64,000 bases of DNA, taken from NCBI GenBank assembly GCA_036937835.1, contig CM072869.1, positions 5,719,501 to 5,783,500 on the forward strand, written 5' to 3'. Source of the DNA: Pampus argenteus. Its lineage: Eukaryota > Chordata > Actinopteri > Scombriformes > Stromateidae. The notes beneath the pieces are model-generated. The model was not told the origin of the DNA, searched no databases, and saw nothing but the letters and a program-made list of their open reading frames with translations. Within the stretch, counting starts at the first letter, position 1; each line of letters opens with the position of its first letter. The position numbers and the translations under genes were made by a program. This document shows, in pieces, positions 49,702 to 63,229 of this stretch.

Positions 49702-52700
49702 GTAATGTCTTCTTTTTTGCTTTATTTTATTTTATTTTTTTTAAATCTAAGAAGTGCACCTTTCTGCAGAAGCATGTATGGGAATTTTGTTCATTGCACA
49801 GAGGTGATTGCAGCCTACAAACAGCACATGATCACGTTTTCTTTCTTTATTATTATTTTTATTTATTTATTTATTTTAGAATTTGTCCTGTTTACACCCA
49901 CAAGCATTGCACATCATCATCATTTGCAGGCAACTATATCAAATTCTTGCAGGATTATAGAGCATTGTTATTGTATGGAGGCAGGCTAATCTGATTTCAG
50001 TTTGCACGCCTGCGCAGCCAATGTGCCGCTGGCTCATCAATAGGCAACATTTCATTGTGATGTAAGCTATTCATTAGTGAACCATGCACTCAACACAAAG
50101 GCTTGTTGCAACGTCCTATTACTCTAATAGCGTTTCTGAATAAACAGTGGATTATATTAGTCTTGTTATTTATTTATTTTTATGAGGGCCTCTGTTCAAC
50201 ATGTATGATGCACCTGTGACAGTGGCAATATTAAAAGGCCCATGCCTTAAGGCTTTATTTATCACACAAGCTTACAGACAACATGCAGGTATGAAACAAT
50301 GGACACACCTGACAACTAGAAACACCTACAGTACATCACAGCTGCACGTGGTCCTTTGATTGTAAATATTGTTTCCAGTAATCGTGTGTCTGTGGTTTCT
50401 GGCGTGAAACATATTTTTTAAATTGAAGTATTTATTTATTTTTGGATATTTTATTTTTCTTTTTTATATAGTAGAAGTAAGTAGAGATGTGAGGTGAAAT
50501 CGTGGAGACAGAAAAAGACACGTAACAAACATCCTCTGGACTTCAACCAAGGGAGGTGTGATTACATGATTGGAAAAGTGTTAATCCTCGCTTATGTATT
50601 TAGTTGCAGCACAAACTTTTTTTTTTTTTTACTGTAAAGTGTTGGAAGTGATGCATGAATGGGTGAAGCAGTTGTGTTAATATGTAGCTGCAGGTGTTGT
50701 GAATTAACTCCTAAAGGAACCCAGAGACATGTCTCCTTGTCTCTGGTGAATTAATCAGTCCTTGTGCGTGAATATTACTCCTACTCTCCTTTTTGCTTTG
50801 CTTCTTTTACATTATGATGATCACTGATTGAAGTTCAGTGAATACTACGCGTATGGCAGTCTCCAGTTCGACTTCGATCATTAGTCTCTAATTAGAAAAA
50901 AATGAAACACTTTTTCTATGGACCTGGAATTGAATGCAAATCCTACTTGTCCCATTCCCTTAAGCAATGAAAGAATACAGCCTTTACCTTTTTCCAAGCA
51001 TAGCAGGATCTCAAATGAAGTTGTTTACTCTGATAACCGATCCTTGTTGTTTTTGTTTTAGGTTAAAATTGTGACTGTGGTGCTTTTTTGTTTAGTTGTT
51101 TACTCTCGATGAGACACCAAACTCCAACATCTTCATTATTTTGTTGCTTTAATTGGCTGAATCATACTAAAGTGACTACTGACTGATCCAATTAAAGGTT
51201 TGTTTATGTTTTGTAATGCACCTGCTTAGACATATGCTTCTTTGTGCAGTCCAGTTCTACATACATATGTAGAGACATGCGGTATACAACTCAGCAACTC
51301 TGTGTGCTGAGCTTTCACAAGTCCTTCTCTATTTGCTAACCCTTAAATCCAGTCTTCACGTTAACATGGCTGTTGCATTTACCCTAGGTTCAAAGGTCTT
51401 CATTCAGAGCCATTTTACACACTTTATCAATCCGACGTGTGTGGTTAAAAAAAAAAAAAAAAAAAAATCCATTAATGATATTGTAATATTTTATGCTATT
51501 TGTGGAGAAATAGTTGTAATGCAGATTTCTGAACATTGTTTTTAAACTTACGGGTGAAAACCGAGCGGGTGGGGTTACTGCATCAGTGCAAACACAGTGG
51601 CTTTATCCTCATATGAGTGCTTCCACATATGCTTTCTTTACCTCTGCATGCATAGCACCTTGCATATTGCACAAACAAAGTGACGACTGTATTTTGTTTT
51701 TTTCAAGGTTTAGTGCTTGTAATTCATCTTAGACATGCACTATTGTAATCAGAGGGGCACAGTTCATATATGATATCCTTATCTCTTATTCACAATACAT
51801 ATAAAATGTCTTTTGAAACAAACTGTCTGAACTCTGCCCCTGCCCAAACAAGGATGTGCCGCTGCACTCGTTGCACTCACAGTTTTGTCTCCAGGAACAT
51901 GAGACCTGTAATCGGCTTCTGCCCGGTCTCATTCACAGCCTAGAGTGACAGACTAAGACACAGAAAGAAGAACAGAGTGAGAGGCACGGTTTTCTCATCT
52001 ATCCTGGAACAGGACTTTCAGGTTCCTCTCCCCCCCAGTTGAGCAGCCTCAACAGTTTATCATTTGTCTCTGTCCATAAAGAGATGTATTTTCAGTATGT
52101 TAACAAACAAGAACCTAGGTCCACTTACATATTGTTCAAGTCCCTGCAGTGGAAAGGATGTTAGCACTGAGCATGTGTTAGGTAGGTCTTAGATCGCAGC
52201 ATCCAGCATTTGTTGTCCTTGCATTAAAAGGAAAAGAGAACGACTCACTGGCAGAGGTCATTGGTACCGTTGCCTTGCTATCGACTCTGCAGGTTCAAAG
52301 GAAGCTCTGGTATTTGTCGCCTGTGAGAGCCACTGCAGTGAAATGACCTACAGAAAGTGAGTTTTGTACTTGGGACTTCTTAGGCAGCATCCAGACTGAA
52401 ATTAGGCAAAAAAAAAAAAAAAACACAGCCCAACAAAAGATTTAAATCTGGCTCAGCTTTTGCTGCATGACAATGCAACATCATTGGCAAGACAAGTGCA
52501 CATTCCAGGTAGATTATTCCGTAAAACAAACTGTGTATTTCTGCTGTTTACATTGTGACTGTTGTGATGAAAGATAAATGACTGCTACTGTGATTACCTT
52601 CCAGATGAGTAAAATCCTTCTTCGTAGCACTGTGTAAACCTCTGTTCTCTGTTCTAGCGTCTGATAAATCTTAGTATTTCATTGTCACACCACCCCATAC

Positions 52701-53277
52701 CTAAAGCAAGACACCCCACCAATACACTCCTTGTGTTTCTTTAACATCCCCACGTCCACATCCTCGTTTTTTTCCCAATAAGATTACTATTTGCACACAA
52801 AAAAAATTTAATTCAGGTGTCAAGGAAGGTTTCATCTGGCTCAACGTTTGCTTCAATGCAATATTATCCGGTGTCGTTTACGTCAGTCAGACACCTGCAG
52901 GCACACACTTTTGGATTTGCTTTATAATGTAACTACTGTTGATCTCACAGCTGTCATGCCAAGGGTAAAATGATTGGGGCCTTAGTAAAGTTGTAAAAAC
53001 AAACCGGCTGGTCACTGTTTTGGTGTCTGATGAGCCTTTAACTCATGGATGCGTTATTTAAACTGTATGTCATGGATTATGTTTCACATTCTCACTGGTA
53101 CCTGTAGTGACACACACACACACACACACACTCCCCGATGCATCCTATTTGCATGCTTTTTGCACTTAGTGTTATTTTCAGTCTTAGCTCGGTCTTAGTG
53201 TGACAGGGGCTGTGCTGGCTGTTTATAGACTCTTCTATGGTCTGTTTGTTTTGTGACTCGTGTCCTCTATCTCTCAG

Positions 53278-53327
53278 GTTTGACCTTCATCTGAGCCAGG
53301 TCTATTCCCCTTTGAGCCTTCCTTATG
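53278..53327 (+). other. candidate non-coding ppara exon (50 nt)
   Basis: A pyrimidine-rich acceptor (gtcctctatctctcag ending at 53277) and a donor (cttatg/gtaaag at 53328) bound 50 bases. Mammalian PPARA has additional small 5'UTR exons between the promoter and the start-codon exon, so a unit like this is expected, but this one is supported by splice signals only. Confidence 0.22.
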
Positions 53328-56300
53328 GTAAAGTACCTCTGGGTTGAATAGGATTGGGGCCCTCCAGCCAGACTTACAGTAAGCAGCTCTGGACTACAGA
53401 TTGTCTGTGCTAATAATCGGGGAGGGCTGCTCTAAATAAGCGCAGTTTGTACTTTGAACCAAAGGTGGGACTTGACTAGTCTTACCAACAAATGTCTTTC
53501 TCACCAGAAGCTCTTTTGTCTCTTTCAAATCCTGTATTTCTGGTTTGCTTACATCAATGTCACATTCTCTTCAACTAACAGGTTGTCCAAGACAAATACA
53601 TCATTGGGGCGATTTTTATTCTCTCTTGAAGCAGTGCAGTCTGATCTTCATGCATGTGAGCCAAGGCCTGTGGAAATCCTCATCAATGACCCTGGTCCTG
53701 GTCTTATTTACTCTGACATACTAATTCTATTACCGGTAAAGCATACTCTCTTTTAGGTCCACTCATCAGCTTAGACAGAAACATCAAACCTAATTTTACC
53801 CATTTCATAGTAGAACAAAGAACAAGGCGTCTATTGCAATCATCAGATGTCAGTTTGCATGTTTTTGAGGTCTTTTGACACTAATATGAACATTGACCGT
53901 GCTTATTAACATGGCAGATGACCATGCCAAAGGTCAAGGCAGGGCAAAAAAACGTTTTAATTGAAGTTTTCTATTTGTGCTAGTTACATAAACTCTTTCA
54001 GCTCTTCAGGAACTGAAAAGTTCAGCATGCCCACATGTCATCTATGCAGCTTAACTGGGGTTTTAAAGCAAAGTATTGGTTATAATTTGGGGTTATGGCA
54101 GAGTGTGTATATATATTAAATGACTAATTAGGAATACAAACACTCTCACGCTAATGACAACTGCTGCATGTAGGGAAAAAAAAAAAAAAAAAAGAGCCAA
54201 AATAACATTTTTGGTCTTTTGTTTGCACTAAATGATCCTACTACAGTAGCAAATTAGCGTTGTTGTTCTGTCGCCAGTCTTGTGTGCTGCATGCCTCCCC
54301 GCAAACACGTAGGCTGGTTTGGCAGCCAGAAAGGGGGAACTCAGGACTCCAGTGTCATGCTGGAAAATGTAATAAGAGACACACAGCTGTCTGAGCAGAG
54401 AGAAATGCTCCCAGCTTCATGTTGTTCTCACTCTCAGTTTTGCTAATTTCTGGACTCTGGCACCGACTTTTTCAGTAATATAGAAACTCTGTTAAAGTTG
54501 CATTTAAACCCTTATTGCATTTAAATGTGTGACAAGCTAGAATGGGAAAGAAGGTATAATATAATAGGAAAACTATAATATCAGGCCGTATGATATGTTA
54601 ATAAATATTTGGCAGGAAACTCATTTGTGATAATCAGTCGTTCAACTAATTGTTTTAGCACTAAATTAGTGGTTGCTGCATAACAGACATACATGAGACT
54701 TTCAAACCCCCCCCCATGGTATGTTGTACCACACATCCTTAATCAAGCCATGGCATGTAATATGTTATATCCCTTCGAGATAGTCAGTCGAATTACAGAT
54801 GGAAAGCTTTGTCTGCTGTCCTTGTGTCCCTCTGTTGCCAGGGGGGTGAAGGTATTGTATCTTGGCACAGCCTCAGGGGACAGAGCAGCTGGTAGAGTTT
54901 TACAGTCTCACTTGGACATTCCCTTCTCTTTGGTACCCGCCGTGATATGTACATTGTACTTTTTTTTTTTTTTTTTTCTGGAGGGAAACGTGCTGCTTTC
55001 TATATTTGTCTGTTTAGTGCAAACCGTACATAATATTCAAACTCGTCTTTTATATTTAAAACCTAGAATCGCTGTTTCTATTCAAGTGCATGCGAGTCCC
55101 ACTTGTGGCTGCAGTAGAGACATGTCGTTACCCCAGCCTTATGTCTGTGATAAAGTGATAAAGCAGTTTCCCAACTCTGAAATTTGCAGTTTGCATGTAC
55201 CGCAGGGACGTTTTTTCGTAATGGTGACCCCGTTTGATCCTTATGACTGATTTGGAAATAAGCACAGCGAGTGGCAGCCAGGAGCTGGTGTTTTTTTGCG
55301 CAGAGTGGACATGTTTCTTAAGTGTCATTAGTGATTTCAGTGATTTTTAGCAGCTGGGAACAGTGAGGGTCAAGTCTCTCATTGATTCAGCTGCAAATAC
55401 ATCTAACACATGGGTGTAGTTTGCTAAGCCATGGCTGTACAGCAGTTCAAGGTTACACAGCAACTGTGTCATTTCTCAGTTTGACCCCACCGTTGCCGAT
55501 ATATATCAGACTTCATGTAAAGCAGGACCAATCTCTAGTATTGAGTACCACCACCATCATCATCATCATTATCATCATCATCATCGCCATGGCTACTTCA
55601 AATCACTCTCTCTCCTCTGGCTCTGTTAAAATAAAGAGAGACCTATGAAATCTATGAAGTCATTTTAAATCATATATGTTTTTTTAAACATGATTAACTG
55701 ATGCATCAATTGATTTCTCAAGGCTTTGACACAAGTATTGTGTTGAACTATGTGCATGTTATTGGTAATATTTATAATATCAAGACTATTAAATACTTAA
55801 TGTACAGGACAAGGCAAAAAAAATGCCTCAGCCCTTGTAACCTTAGAAACAAAACATTTGAAGATAAGGTTAAACATATGTCAATTATAGTGCGATGATT
55901 GCTTTCAACATGATCACCAATTGGACACACACTTCATATGAAAAATGTCTTATTTTCATGAATTTGTTTTGACTCCACGAACACACACACACACATGCAT
56001 GCACACTTTTACATTGCGTAACAGTGTGCTTATACACAGCCAGCATGAAGGGTCAGGTCTCTGTAGACCTTTGAGGTAACGTGACATCCTGTCACATTGC
56101 ACCTTCGGCGGCGTTTTTTATTGTCAGATTGCATGGGCATCTGTCTTCTGACGACATAAGTAAGTGTGTAAACATTTAATTATTATTTTGGCACTGAACA
56201 CGCTGTCAACGCAGAGGTCAGAGTCCACTGGGCTTTATGTAACCTACTGTTTTATTTCTCAACCCAGTGCACCAGCGGGTGTTGGATTTGCGGAACACTA

Positions 56301-57014
56301 AAGCGACAGCTCAACTTGAGTAACACTTGTCCTCCATAAAAAAAATAAAAAATTTAGAAATAGAATAGTTGGGAAACAAGTAATTCATCCCTGTAGTCTG
56401 AGTTATTTTGAGTAAAGTAACTCCTGGAAGTGGGGGATCCAGTTTGAGACATTAAAATACTTTGATTTATTTTATTAGCTATGTTATATATAAGAACCGT
56501 TATACATGTGTGTAGACAAACATAATCCTTGCACGAAGCACCACAAATGAAAAAGAACGGGGAGGTTCAAAAATCTATTTAGGTGTTTCCTGGCAATAGT
56601 CTGTCAAATAAAATGATGAAACAAACAGGTAGGCGTTATCGCACCCAGTCTGTATATAAAAAAACAACTCTATATGCACTTCTATATTAAAATAGGTTCT
56701 TAATGCTTTTCTGGATCTCATTTGGCTTGACCTGCGGTGTTATTGGATTACTTATGTGTCAGTAAGCATATCGGCCAACACTTAAAGCACCGTTGCCAGT
56801 GTTTACTTTTAAATTCTGTATAAATACTGTATATATTTGAACCTTAACCTGCTGATGATGATGAAAGCTCCAGAACAGATACTAAATGGACCTTGTGATG
56901 TGAGACATGCTGCTGTGTGTTTTAGACATTTAAATGTTTTTATTTTGTTTTTTTTTCTCAAACTTACCAGGGAGTTTGTTTACATATGTGAATGATACGT
57001 CAGCTGAGAACAGT

Positions 57015-57016
<2 letters not shown>

Positions 57017-57062
<46 letters not shown>
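57017..57062. repeat. (TA)n microsatellite in ppara intron
   Basis: About 23 TA units. Confidence 0.95.
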
Positions 57063-57066
<4 letters not shown>

Positions 57067-57600
57067 CTATATCTTTACAGCAGGCATTTGCAATTGGTCA
57101 TCAACAATGTAAAATATTACATGAATTATAGTTTAGAAGTCAACATTTGGAGACTTTCAAGTCTGAAAATAGCATCAAAAAATGATCAGTGTGCTTGTCA
57201 CTGACCTTGAAATGACAAGATGTGACCTGACCTGATCACAGGATGATTATACTGTTAGCTATCCTACGGGTCATCTGTCACAAACTACAGCTAAAGTCCA
57301 ATGTCAATCACTTCCCCAGCCTGTACTTTGGTCAATCTCTAGAATGATAAGAGGGCGCCGGCCAGCATATCAACTCTGAGCGATAAGGGTTCACTTGAGT
57401 GTTTACTCTGCGGGCATGGTCCAAGCTGAGCTCATAGAGCTCTTCAAACAAATGGACAGTCAGATGGGAAAGCCCCATCAGCCCATATTGCTACTCTAAG
57501 ACCACCATTATGCCCCCTAAAGCCCTTCTTCTTACAGGTCTGTCAACATTCAGACCACAGGTTGGGTGGATTAAACATTAACCTGTGGTTCGGTCTGCCT

Positions 57601-57631
<31 letters not shown>
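57601..57631. repeat. (CA)n microsatellite in ppara intron
   Basis: About 15 CA units. Shorter runs occur at 53110-53131 and 60943-60960. Confidence 0.95.
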
Positions 57632-57633
<2 letters not shown>

Positions 57634-58467
57634 AATGATCACACAGACTCTTGGAAATAGCTGGATGTTATCAGAGGACTGGATGAAGGTAGGGTGATAG
57701 AGTTTAGTTTGCTTCAGTTCATTGTAGAGTACAAACTATATTTGAAAAAAAAACACATTTTATATATTGGTGGATATTATTCTAACACAGTAGATAAATA
57801 GTACATGATATATTTCTCTTGTTTATTTATTTTCCTAGCCGAGATATGTAATAGTGTTTTTCACGCCTTGGTGATAAAAGCCCATACACACCTCTGTTAT
57901 CTTGATCAGTTTTCAGTTTTATCTATGTATTGTATACTTGTCCTCACACTCTTTATTATTTATTATATATGAAAAGCATAGACGCCTATTAGATGCCCCC
58001 AGAAACAATAGTTATATAGGCTGTGCCATTAACTGTCAGATACTCTATTACTGTGATTGTAGAGGTGTCACAGGAGCGGATAGCATGATCCCTTCGAGTG
58101 AAGAATATCACCACTGAGACTGTAAAACGGTGCAGGTGATTTGTAGATAATTTTCTCCAAGATCCCTGACGGCTGTGTAAACTGACTTCATGCTGTTCTA
58201 TGTCCTGTCCTGTTGGGAGAGTAGGGGGGGTTGTCTACAGGACCGGGTCACGTTCAGAGCGTGTTCATCTGCCTCAGCTGGATCTTACTAGCTGCTCCGC
58301 GGCTTGTCTGTCTAATATAGGTCTTGACTGCGATGGATGTGCGTAACATGGGGGGCTGGGTGACCATGTTAAGCAACTGTGCAGAAATCTACTGTATGGA
58401 TTATTTATGCTCCGCCGGCACATCCGGCCCTATGATCACTGGTACAGACTTACTAATATACATTTAA

Positions 58468-58469
<2 letters not shown>

Positions 58470-58527
<58 letters not shown>
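58470..58527. repeat. (TA)n microsatellite in ppara intron
   Basis: About 29 TA units, followed by a T tract and the acceptor-like tttgcag at 58542. Confidence 0.95.
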
Positions 58528-58530
<3 letters not shown>

Positions 58531-60742
58531 TTTTTTTGCAGGAGCAAATCTTAATGGGATTTATTGATTTCAATGAGAGATTGAATTCCAGTGGTAGTAG
58601 ACTGTAGTTGTCTTCACATGCCTGCTGCCCACCCTTCACTGCTGATTTCAAAGTGGTCGGTGTATTGTCATTGCCATGGCATCACCCCAGTAGCTAACTT
58701 GGTCAGTGGGCTTTTTGGTCAATGCAAACCCCCCATCTCCCCTTTTGGACCCTAACACACACAACAACACATATGACCTTGCTCATCTTCCACTCAGTGT
58801 GTGCAGTGCCCTCAGTAGGGCTTGGTTGAGTGAGCACAAGAGAGGTCTTGACCTACGGGACAAAGGCTTGCTGTTACCGTAGGAACCGCTGTTTTCTTTC
58901 TCTCTCTGTCGCACACATTGCTGATAAAGACCCTGTAATGTAGCTTTACTCACATTCCTCTCTCCCCTCCCTCCCACGTCTCTCTCTCTCTCAGTCAGAC
59001 CTATGTAGTCTGCAGCTAAGCAGCTCTGTGTGTTTACATTCTCAAGTTGTATGTTGGTGACAACACGAGGTTAGCTTGGTCCACTGGTTCATAGCTGCTG
59101 TATAGGAGGGGGGAGGGGGCGTCATGAGTTCAGAAAAGGAATTGTGTCACGAATGTTATTTAAATAGACTCGAACCATGAATGCTCCGGGTGTCTGAATA
59201 GTTTGCAAGCAACCATTTATCTCATTGTGCCACTAAATAACAACTCACCTAGATTATTGGAGTGTTATCTGGACAGACAGCGTGGATGTTAGCCACACTG
59301 TAGCCAGGAAGCTACTTTATTTCCCCTCTCCCTTTAAGCAAGTATTATAATGAGACAGTGTTGAGTGAAATGAGTGTATGAAACAGGATGTCCTCTAAAA
59401 GAAGACCTGAGGCCCGTGAGCTGGAGGCTGAATGCTAAAGAGGTTTGCTTTGTCCTTGGAGAGCTAACACTGCCTCCATTCAGAATTACAAGTATATTGT
59501 AGCTCACATATCACAGGCTTCTATGTTTTTCAATGTGTCGGAGATCTTCAGGGGTCTTTACTATCAGGTGTGGTTCGTTTCTTCCGTGTGGTTTGTGATT
59601 CCTGAGGTTGTGTTTTGTTATTCATGCATTTAACATCCTTGACCTCTATGCGCCAGAACGCGTATACGGTGTTCATCATTAAAATAGCACTCCACCGATT
59701 GTATACATGAGGATCAGTTTACTCATCATGAGCTTGAAAACAGCTGTATAATGTCTTCATAATATCTCAGCCCGGCGAATGTAAAATCGGGTCCTATGAT
59801 TTATTAAATTAAGGATAATCCAATGTTCATCCATTTGGTTGGACCTTGAGCTCGGGTCTTGCTGCTGTTGTCAGAATATATTTTTTATATGTTTAGGACT
59901 TTGACTTATAGCATTCACCTGCGTTTTGTCATGCTGCCAGCTAATCTCGCTAACCAGCCCTGACGTCGGTCGTCGGTACCTACAGTCCTTGTTGCACTGG
60001 TCTAGGTCATTGCTGTTAGAAAAGGGAGTTTTCGGTTGCTATTTTTTATTTGCAATCAAGGCAAAAGCTACATGAAGGTGCTCCCATACTGTACTTTCAG
60101 TAACTGCTTCAATGGGATGCCTTTCATTTCTATCACTGCACTTTTTAAATAGAATCACAGGGAGGACTGAGGTCAGAAACGTCTTGAGCATGCAGTCACA
60201 CTCTCTTCTCGAATAGCCTACAGTACATTACACAAGCAAGGGTTAAGTTAAGGTTAAACTGAAGGCGGCCATGTGTAAAAGTGTGGAATGGCTGAGAATA
60301 ACCCTGCAGCTGCTATCTCGTAGCCTTATAGCCACCCTCACCCCGCTTCCAACACACCTCCTCCCACGTTTGATGTCCTCAGTGGGGCCTGATGGAAAGG
60401 GCTTACTTAAGATTGACCCAGTTTAGCTGTGCATGTATGAAGTTTGAATGTGTGATGTAAGGTCCATTACTTCTGCTGGTCTTTAGTCAACAAGGCAAGC
60501 CTGCTTCTTAGTTCACCTTTGATTGTAGCTCTGCAGGTCCTCCCAGTCCCTGCTGTGCAATTCAGCAAAATCTCACCCAACTACAAGCCTGTCTGTCAAG
60601 TCTCTTCAAGGCCAACAACCAGACCCAGCCTTCCTATTGCATCACAACCTAAGCCAGCCCAGTGACCTACATTCATTCCTTCACATCTCCTTGCCTCACT
60701 CTGTCTCTCCTTCTGTCCTCTTGTCTTTCTCTTTTTCTGCAG

Positions 60743-60761
60743 CACTATAAGGTTTGTGAGG
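60743..60761 (+). other. weak candidate 19-nt 5'UTR exon of ppara
   Basis: An unusually long CT tract ends in tctttttctgcag at 60742, an excellent acceptor 435 bp before the start-codon exon. The nearest donors are gtttgt at 60752 and gtaaag at 60762, giving an exon of 9 or 19 bases. The acceptor may be a decoy. Confidence 0.12.
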
Positions 60762-61181
60762 GTAAAGTTACTGTATTTGGATTGAATGGCTCAGGGGACT
60801 GGAGGGAGGGGCCTGTGTTGTGTCATAAGATCCTCTGTCCTTTCATTCCTTCACTGACCCCACTATAGCAACATGCGTCACCTGTTGATGCGGATGGCCT
60901 CACATTGCATCAGCGTTACTTCAAAGCCCTAAATGTAACTGTGACACACACACACACACGTGCCTGAGATGATTCAGTGTTATTCTGTGTTGTGTGGATG
61001 TTCATAATGATGTCATCCAAAAAGATGCAAAGCTGCATTTGAATTTCTGACGGAGGTGACCATAGAAATTAATTATTGTCTTGCTTTTATCTGTCTGTCT
61101 ACCTCCCATTGTCTCTATATCACCTCTTTGACCTCTTTGTCTCCCTTTTCCCCCTCCCCATTGTCCTCTGTCTCCAGTCTG

Positions 61182-61298
61182 ATGATTGAGAGTGCCGACA
61201 GCCCGCTCCTCCACCACGATGGTCGACATGGAGAGCCACTACCAACCCCCTTCACCCCTGGAGGACTCTGTGCTGGGCAGCCCCCTGTGCGCCGATGA
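61182..61298 (+). other. upstream ORF overlapping the ppara start codon
   Basis: An ATG at 61182 (weak context, C at -3, A at +4) opens 38 codons plus a stop at 61298, in the +1 frame relative to the receptor. It starts 37 bases before the receptor ATG and ends 77 bases inside the receptor coding sequence. Ribosomes initiating here cannot re-initiate at the receptor start, so it could dampen translation. The weak context suggests mostly leaky scanning. The peptide itself shows no domain. Confidence 0.45.
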
Positions 61299-61426
61299 CG
61301 ACTTCATTGGTGGCATGGAGGAGTTCCAGGACATCTCCCAGTCCATGGACAACAGCGTCCTTAGCTCCCTTGATGTCCCAGAATACCAGTCCTCCAGCAA
61401 TGGCTCTGAAGGCTCCACTGTCCTAG
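61219..61426 (+). CDS. ppara: PPAR-alpha, coding exon 1 (N-terminal A/B domain)
   Basis: This encodes the first 69 residues plus one base of peroxisome proliferator-activated receptor alpha. The protein is a nuclear receptor that heterodimerises with RXR on DR1 elements and, when bound by fatty acids, activates lipid-oxidation genes. The start context is strong (ACG ATG G, A at -3). The peptide begins MVDMES, then has an SPLED motif, an acidic run (DDD near residues 26-28), EEF, and DISQS at 38-42, followed by a Ser-rich end. MVD-x-ES, SPLE and ISQS are shared with mammalian PPAR-alpha and argue for alpha over beta or gamma. The split codon (phase 1, G/AT giving Asp70) matches the mammalian intron position. 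Teleosts often carry two ppara copies; which one this is cannot be told here. The 208 coding bases are intact. Confidence 0.93.
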
Positions 61427-63229
61427 GTGAAGAAGGTCTTACTGAGAAAATTGAAAAATACCCAAAGCTCAAGTATAATCTCCTTGACATTGTTGTTGTT
61501 TTTAGAGCAGGGGTCCCTCGCTTTAGCCCTTTAATCCCTAATTTGCTTCAACTGAATGTTCAGAGAGGATATAAACACGCTTCAGCTTATTTAACGTCTT
61601 TACCTACAACAAGACTACACTAAAAGCCTTTGACATTTGTTTTTTTTTACTCTGATTGTCTAACTGACCCACTTTCTCACTTTTGATCACATCAGATGCT
61701 TAATCCTGCCCATTTTCTGCCAATTTCATTCTATGTTTCTATTTGATTTTTCCTTTATATCCTCTGTACTCCCTCCTTTCTACCAGTCTGTCTTCTTCAG
61801 TCAGCCCTTCTCCTCGCCCCATAGCCAATGAGGAATTCACACATTCCCCAGCCACCACGCACCACCTCTCAGGAAACATCCACTTAGCTTCTGTGTTTTC
61901 TCCTGAATAGAAGAGAGACATCTAGGAGATTTATGCTACTATCAAATTATGCAACAAGCAAAGAGGCCATGAATGGTCTAGGAAGATAAACATTAGATGG
62001 AAGAAAACAGGGTAGGAGTTAGGGAGAAGAGAGGAAAGTGGTCGGACGAGGCCTCGCGGAAACATTTGATGATGTCATGGAAAAATCAGTGACAGGGTGT
62101 TTAGGATTTATTGGTGTTTAGAAGTGCTGATTATGAGAGACAAGAGCAGAAGAAACACAGTGATATGCTTTTCTTGTCCACACTCAGTCAAAACATGTGC
62201 ATTTGCACCAGGCCTGCTAACCAAATACTGTTTATCCCCATTCTGGCATCTCTCCACGACTCATGTGGCTTGACTTAGTGCCACTGTTTCGTACGATTTG
62301 TGTCTGCTATTTGTGTACTGAGCAGGTTCTACCGACCATGTTCATAAGGTAGAAATAGGAAACTGTTGGCTACCCATGGCAAACCCCGTGATCTATCATC
62401 CATGAGGAATAACAGTAATACTACGCCAACGCTGTTATTGCTCGTCGCAGGCAACGCGCCACAAAAGGCATACTGTGATGTTACTGTGATGTGAACAGAC
62501 TGTCTTTGTCGACCCAATGAGGTCAAAGCGTACTTAAAATCCACTAGAAGGAGATGACTATTGCGAAACACAATAGGGCTATCATGTGTTATCATTTCCA
62601 AAGTTATTCATTTTGTGCACTGAATTACAGAAATGAACACGGCAAAATGTTTACTGAGCTTCACCAGAAATGTCCCCGTTTAAGTGAAGCAAACCGTGAC
62701 CTCTATTTTCAGTTTTTACACAACCTCCTCATGCCTTTATTTTTTTTTGTACACACGTGTAAGACCATGAATGCCTTTGAGGAGAGATTCAAAAAGGGTG
62801 CAACATTATCCCCATGTAAAGTATCATCACGTCTACTCCTTCATGATGGCAGGCTTTTTTTGTTTTTTCCCCCCTGCTGTCAAAACATTTGCCTTCAGAC
62901 ATAGTCAGGTGACACGCTGCAAAAAACTAGTTCGTTTCATAACATACCCTGAGATTAGTCAACAGGAGGTAGCGCAAGAGCCTGCACTGGTATCATAATA
63001 TCCATTGACATTTATTATTATATTTAAAAATGTTAAAGAAAACAGCTTTCTAATGATGACGTGTTCTACCGACCATAAGGGGCCATTGTCCCAAGGTGTT
63101 TGTTTTGTAGATTTCTTGTAAATTGGAAATTCTTAATTGGCAAATCTATGCCTTTTAAGAGGTACACATAAGTCAATAGGAATACTGCAATGACATGTTT
63201 AATCACCGATATATACTTGTGTTATGTAG
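61427..63229 (+). other. ppara intron between coding exons 1 and 2
   Basis: An 1803-bp phase-1 intron (GT at 61427, AG at 63228-63229). Nothing else was recognised in it. Confidence 0.9.

Larger units (their letters stand above)
49702..61177 (+). other. long 5' intron(s) of ppara
   Basis: AT-rich DNA with (TA)n, (CA)n and (CAT)n arrays (the last at about 55550-55590) and poly-T runs. Only two weak 5'UTR exon candidates (53278, 60743) were seen. A long 5' intron before the start-codon exon is also the case in mammalian PPARA. Confidence 0.45.
61178..61426 (+). other. ppara: ppara exon carrying the start codon (5'UTR plus first coding part)
   Basis: The exon begins after a long pyrimidine tract ending in ctctgtctccag at 61177. 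It ends at the donor tcctag/gtgaag at 61427. The first 41 bases are 5'UTR. The UTR contains an out-of-frame ATG at 61182 whose ORF runs to 61298, across the PPAR-alpha start. In mammals the PPARA start codon likewise lies in an exon with leading 5'UTR. Confidence 0.9.

Noticed and set aside
54693..55250. The longest uninterrupted ORF (185 codons), containing a short GVKVLYLGTASG stretch like the SAM-binding loop of fibrillarin
   Set aside because: The similarity is confined to about a dozen residues, with no match before or after. The frame crosses a T homopolymer and has no splice or promoter context. Most likely chance.
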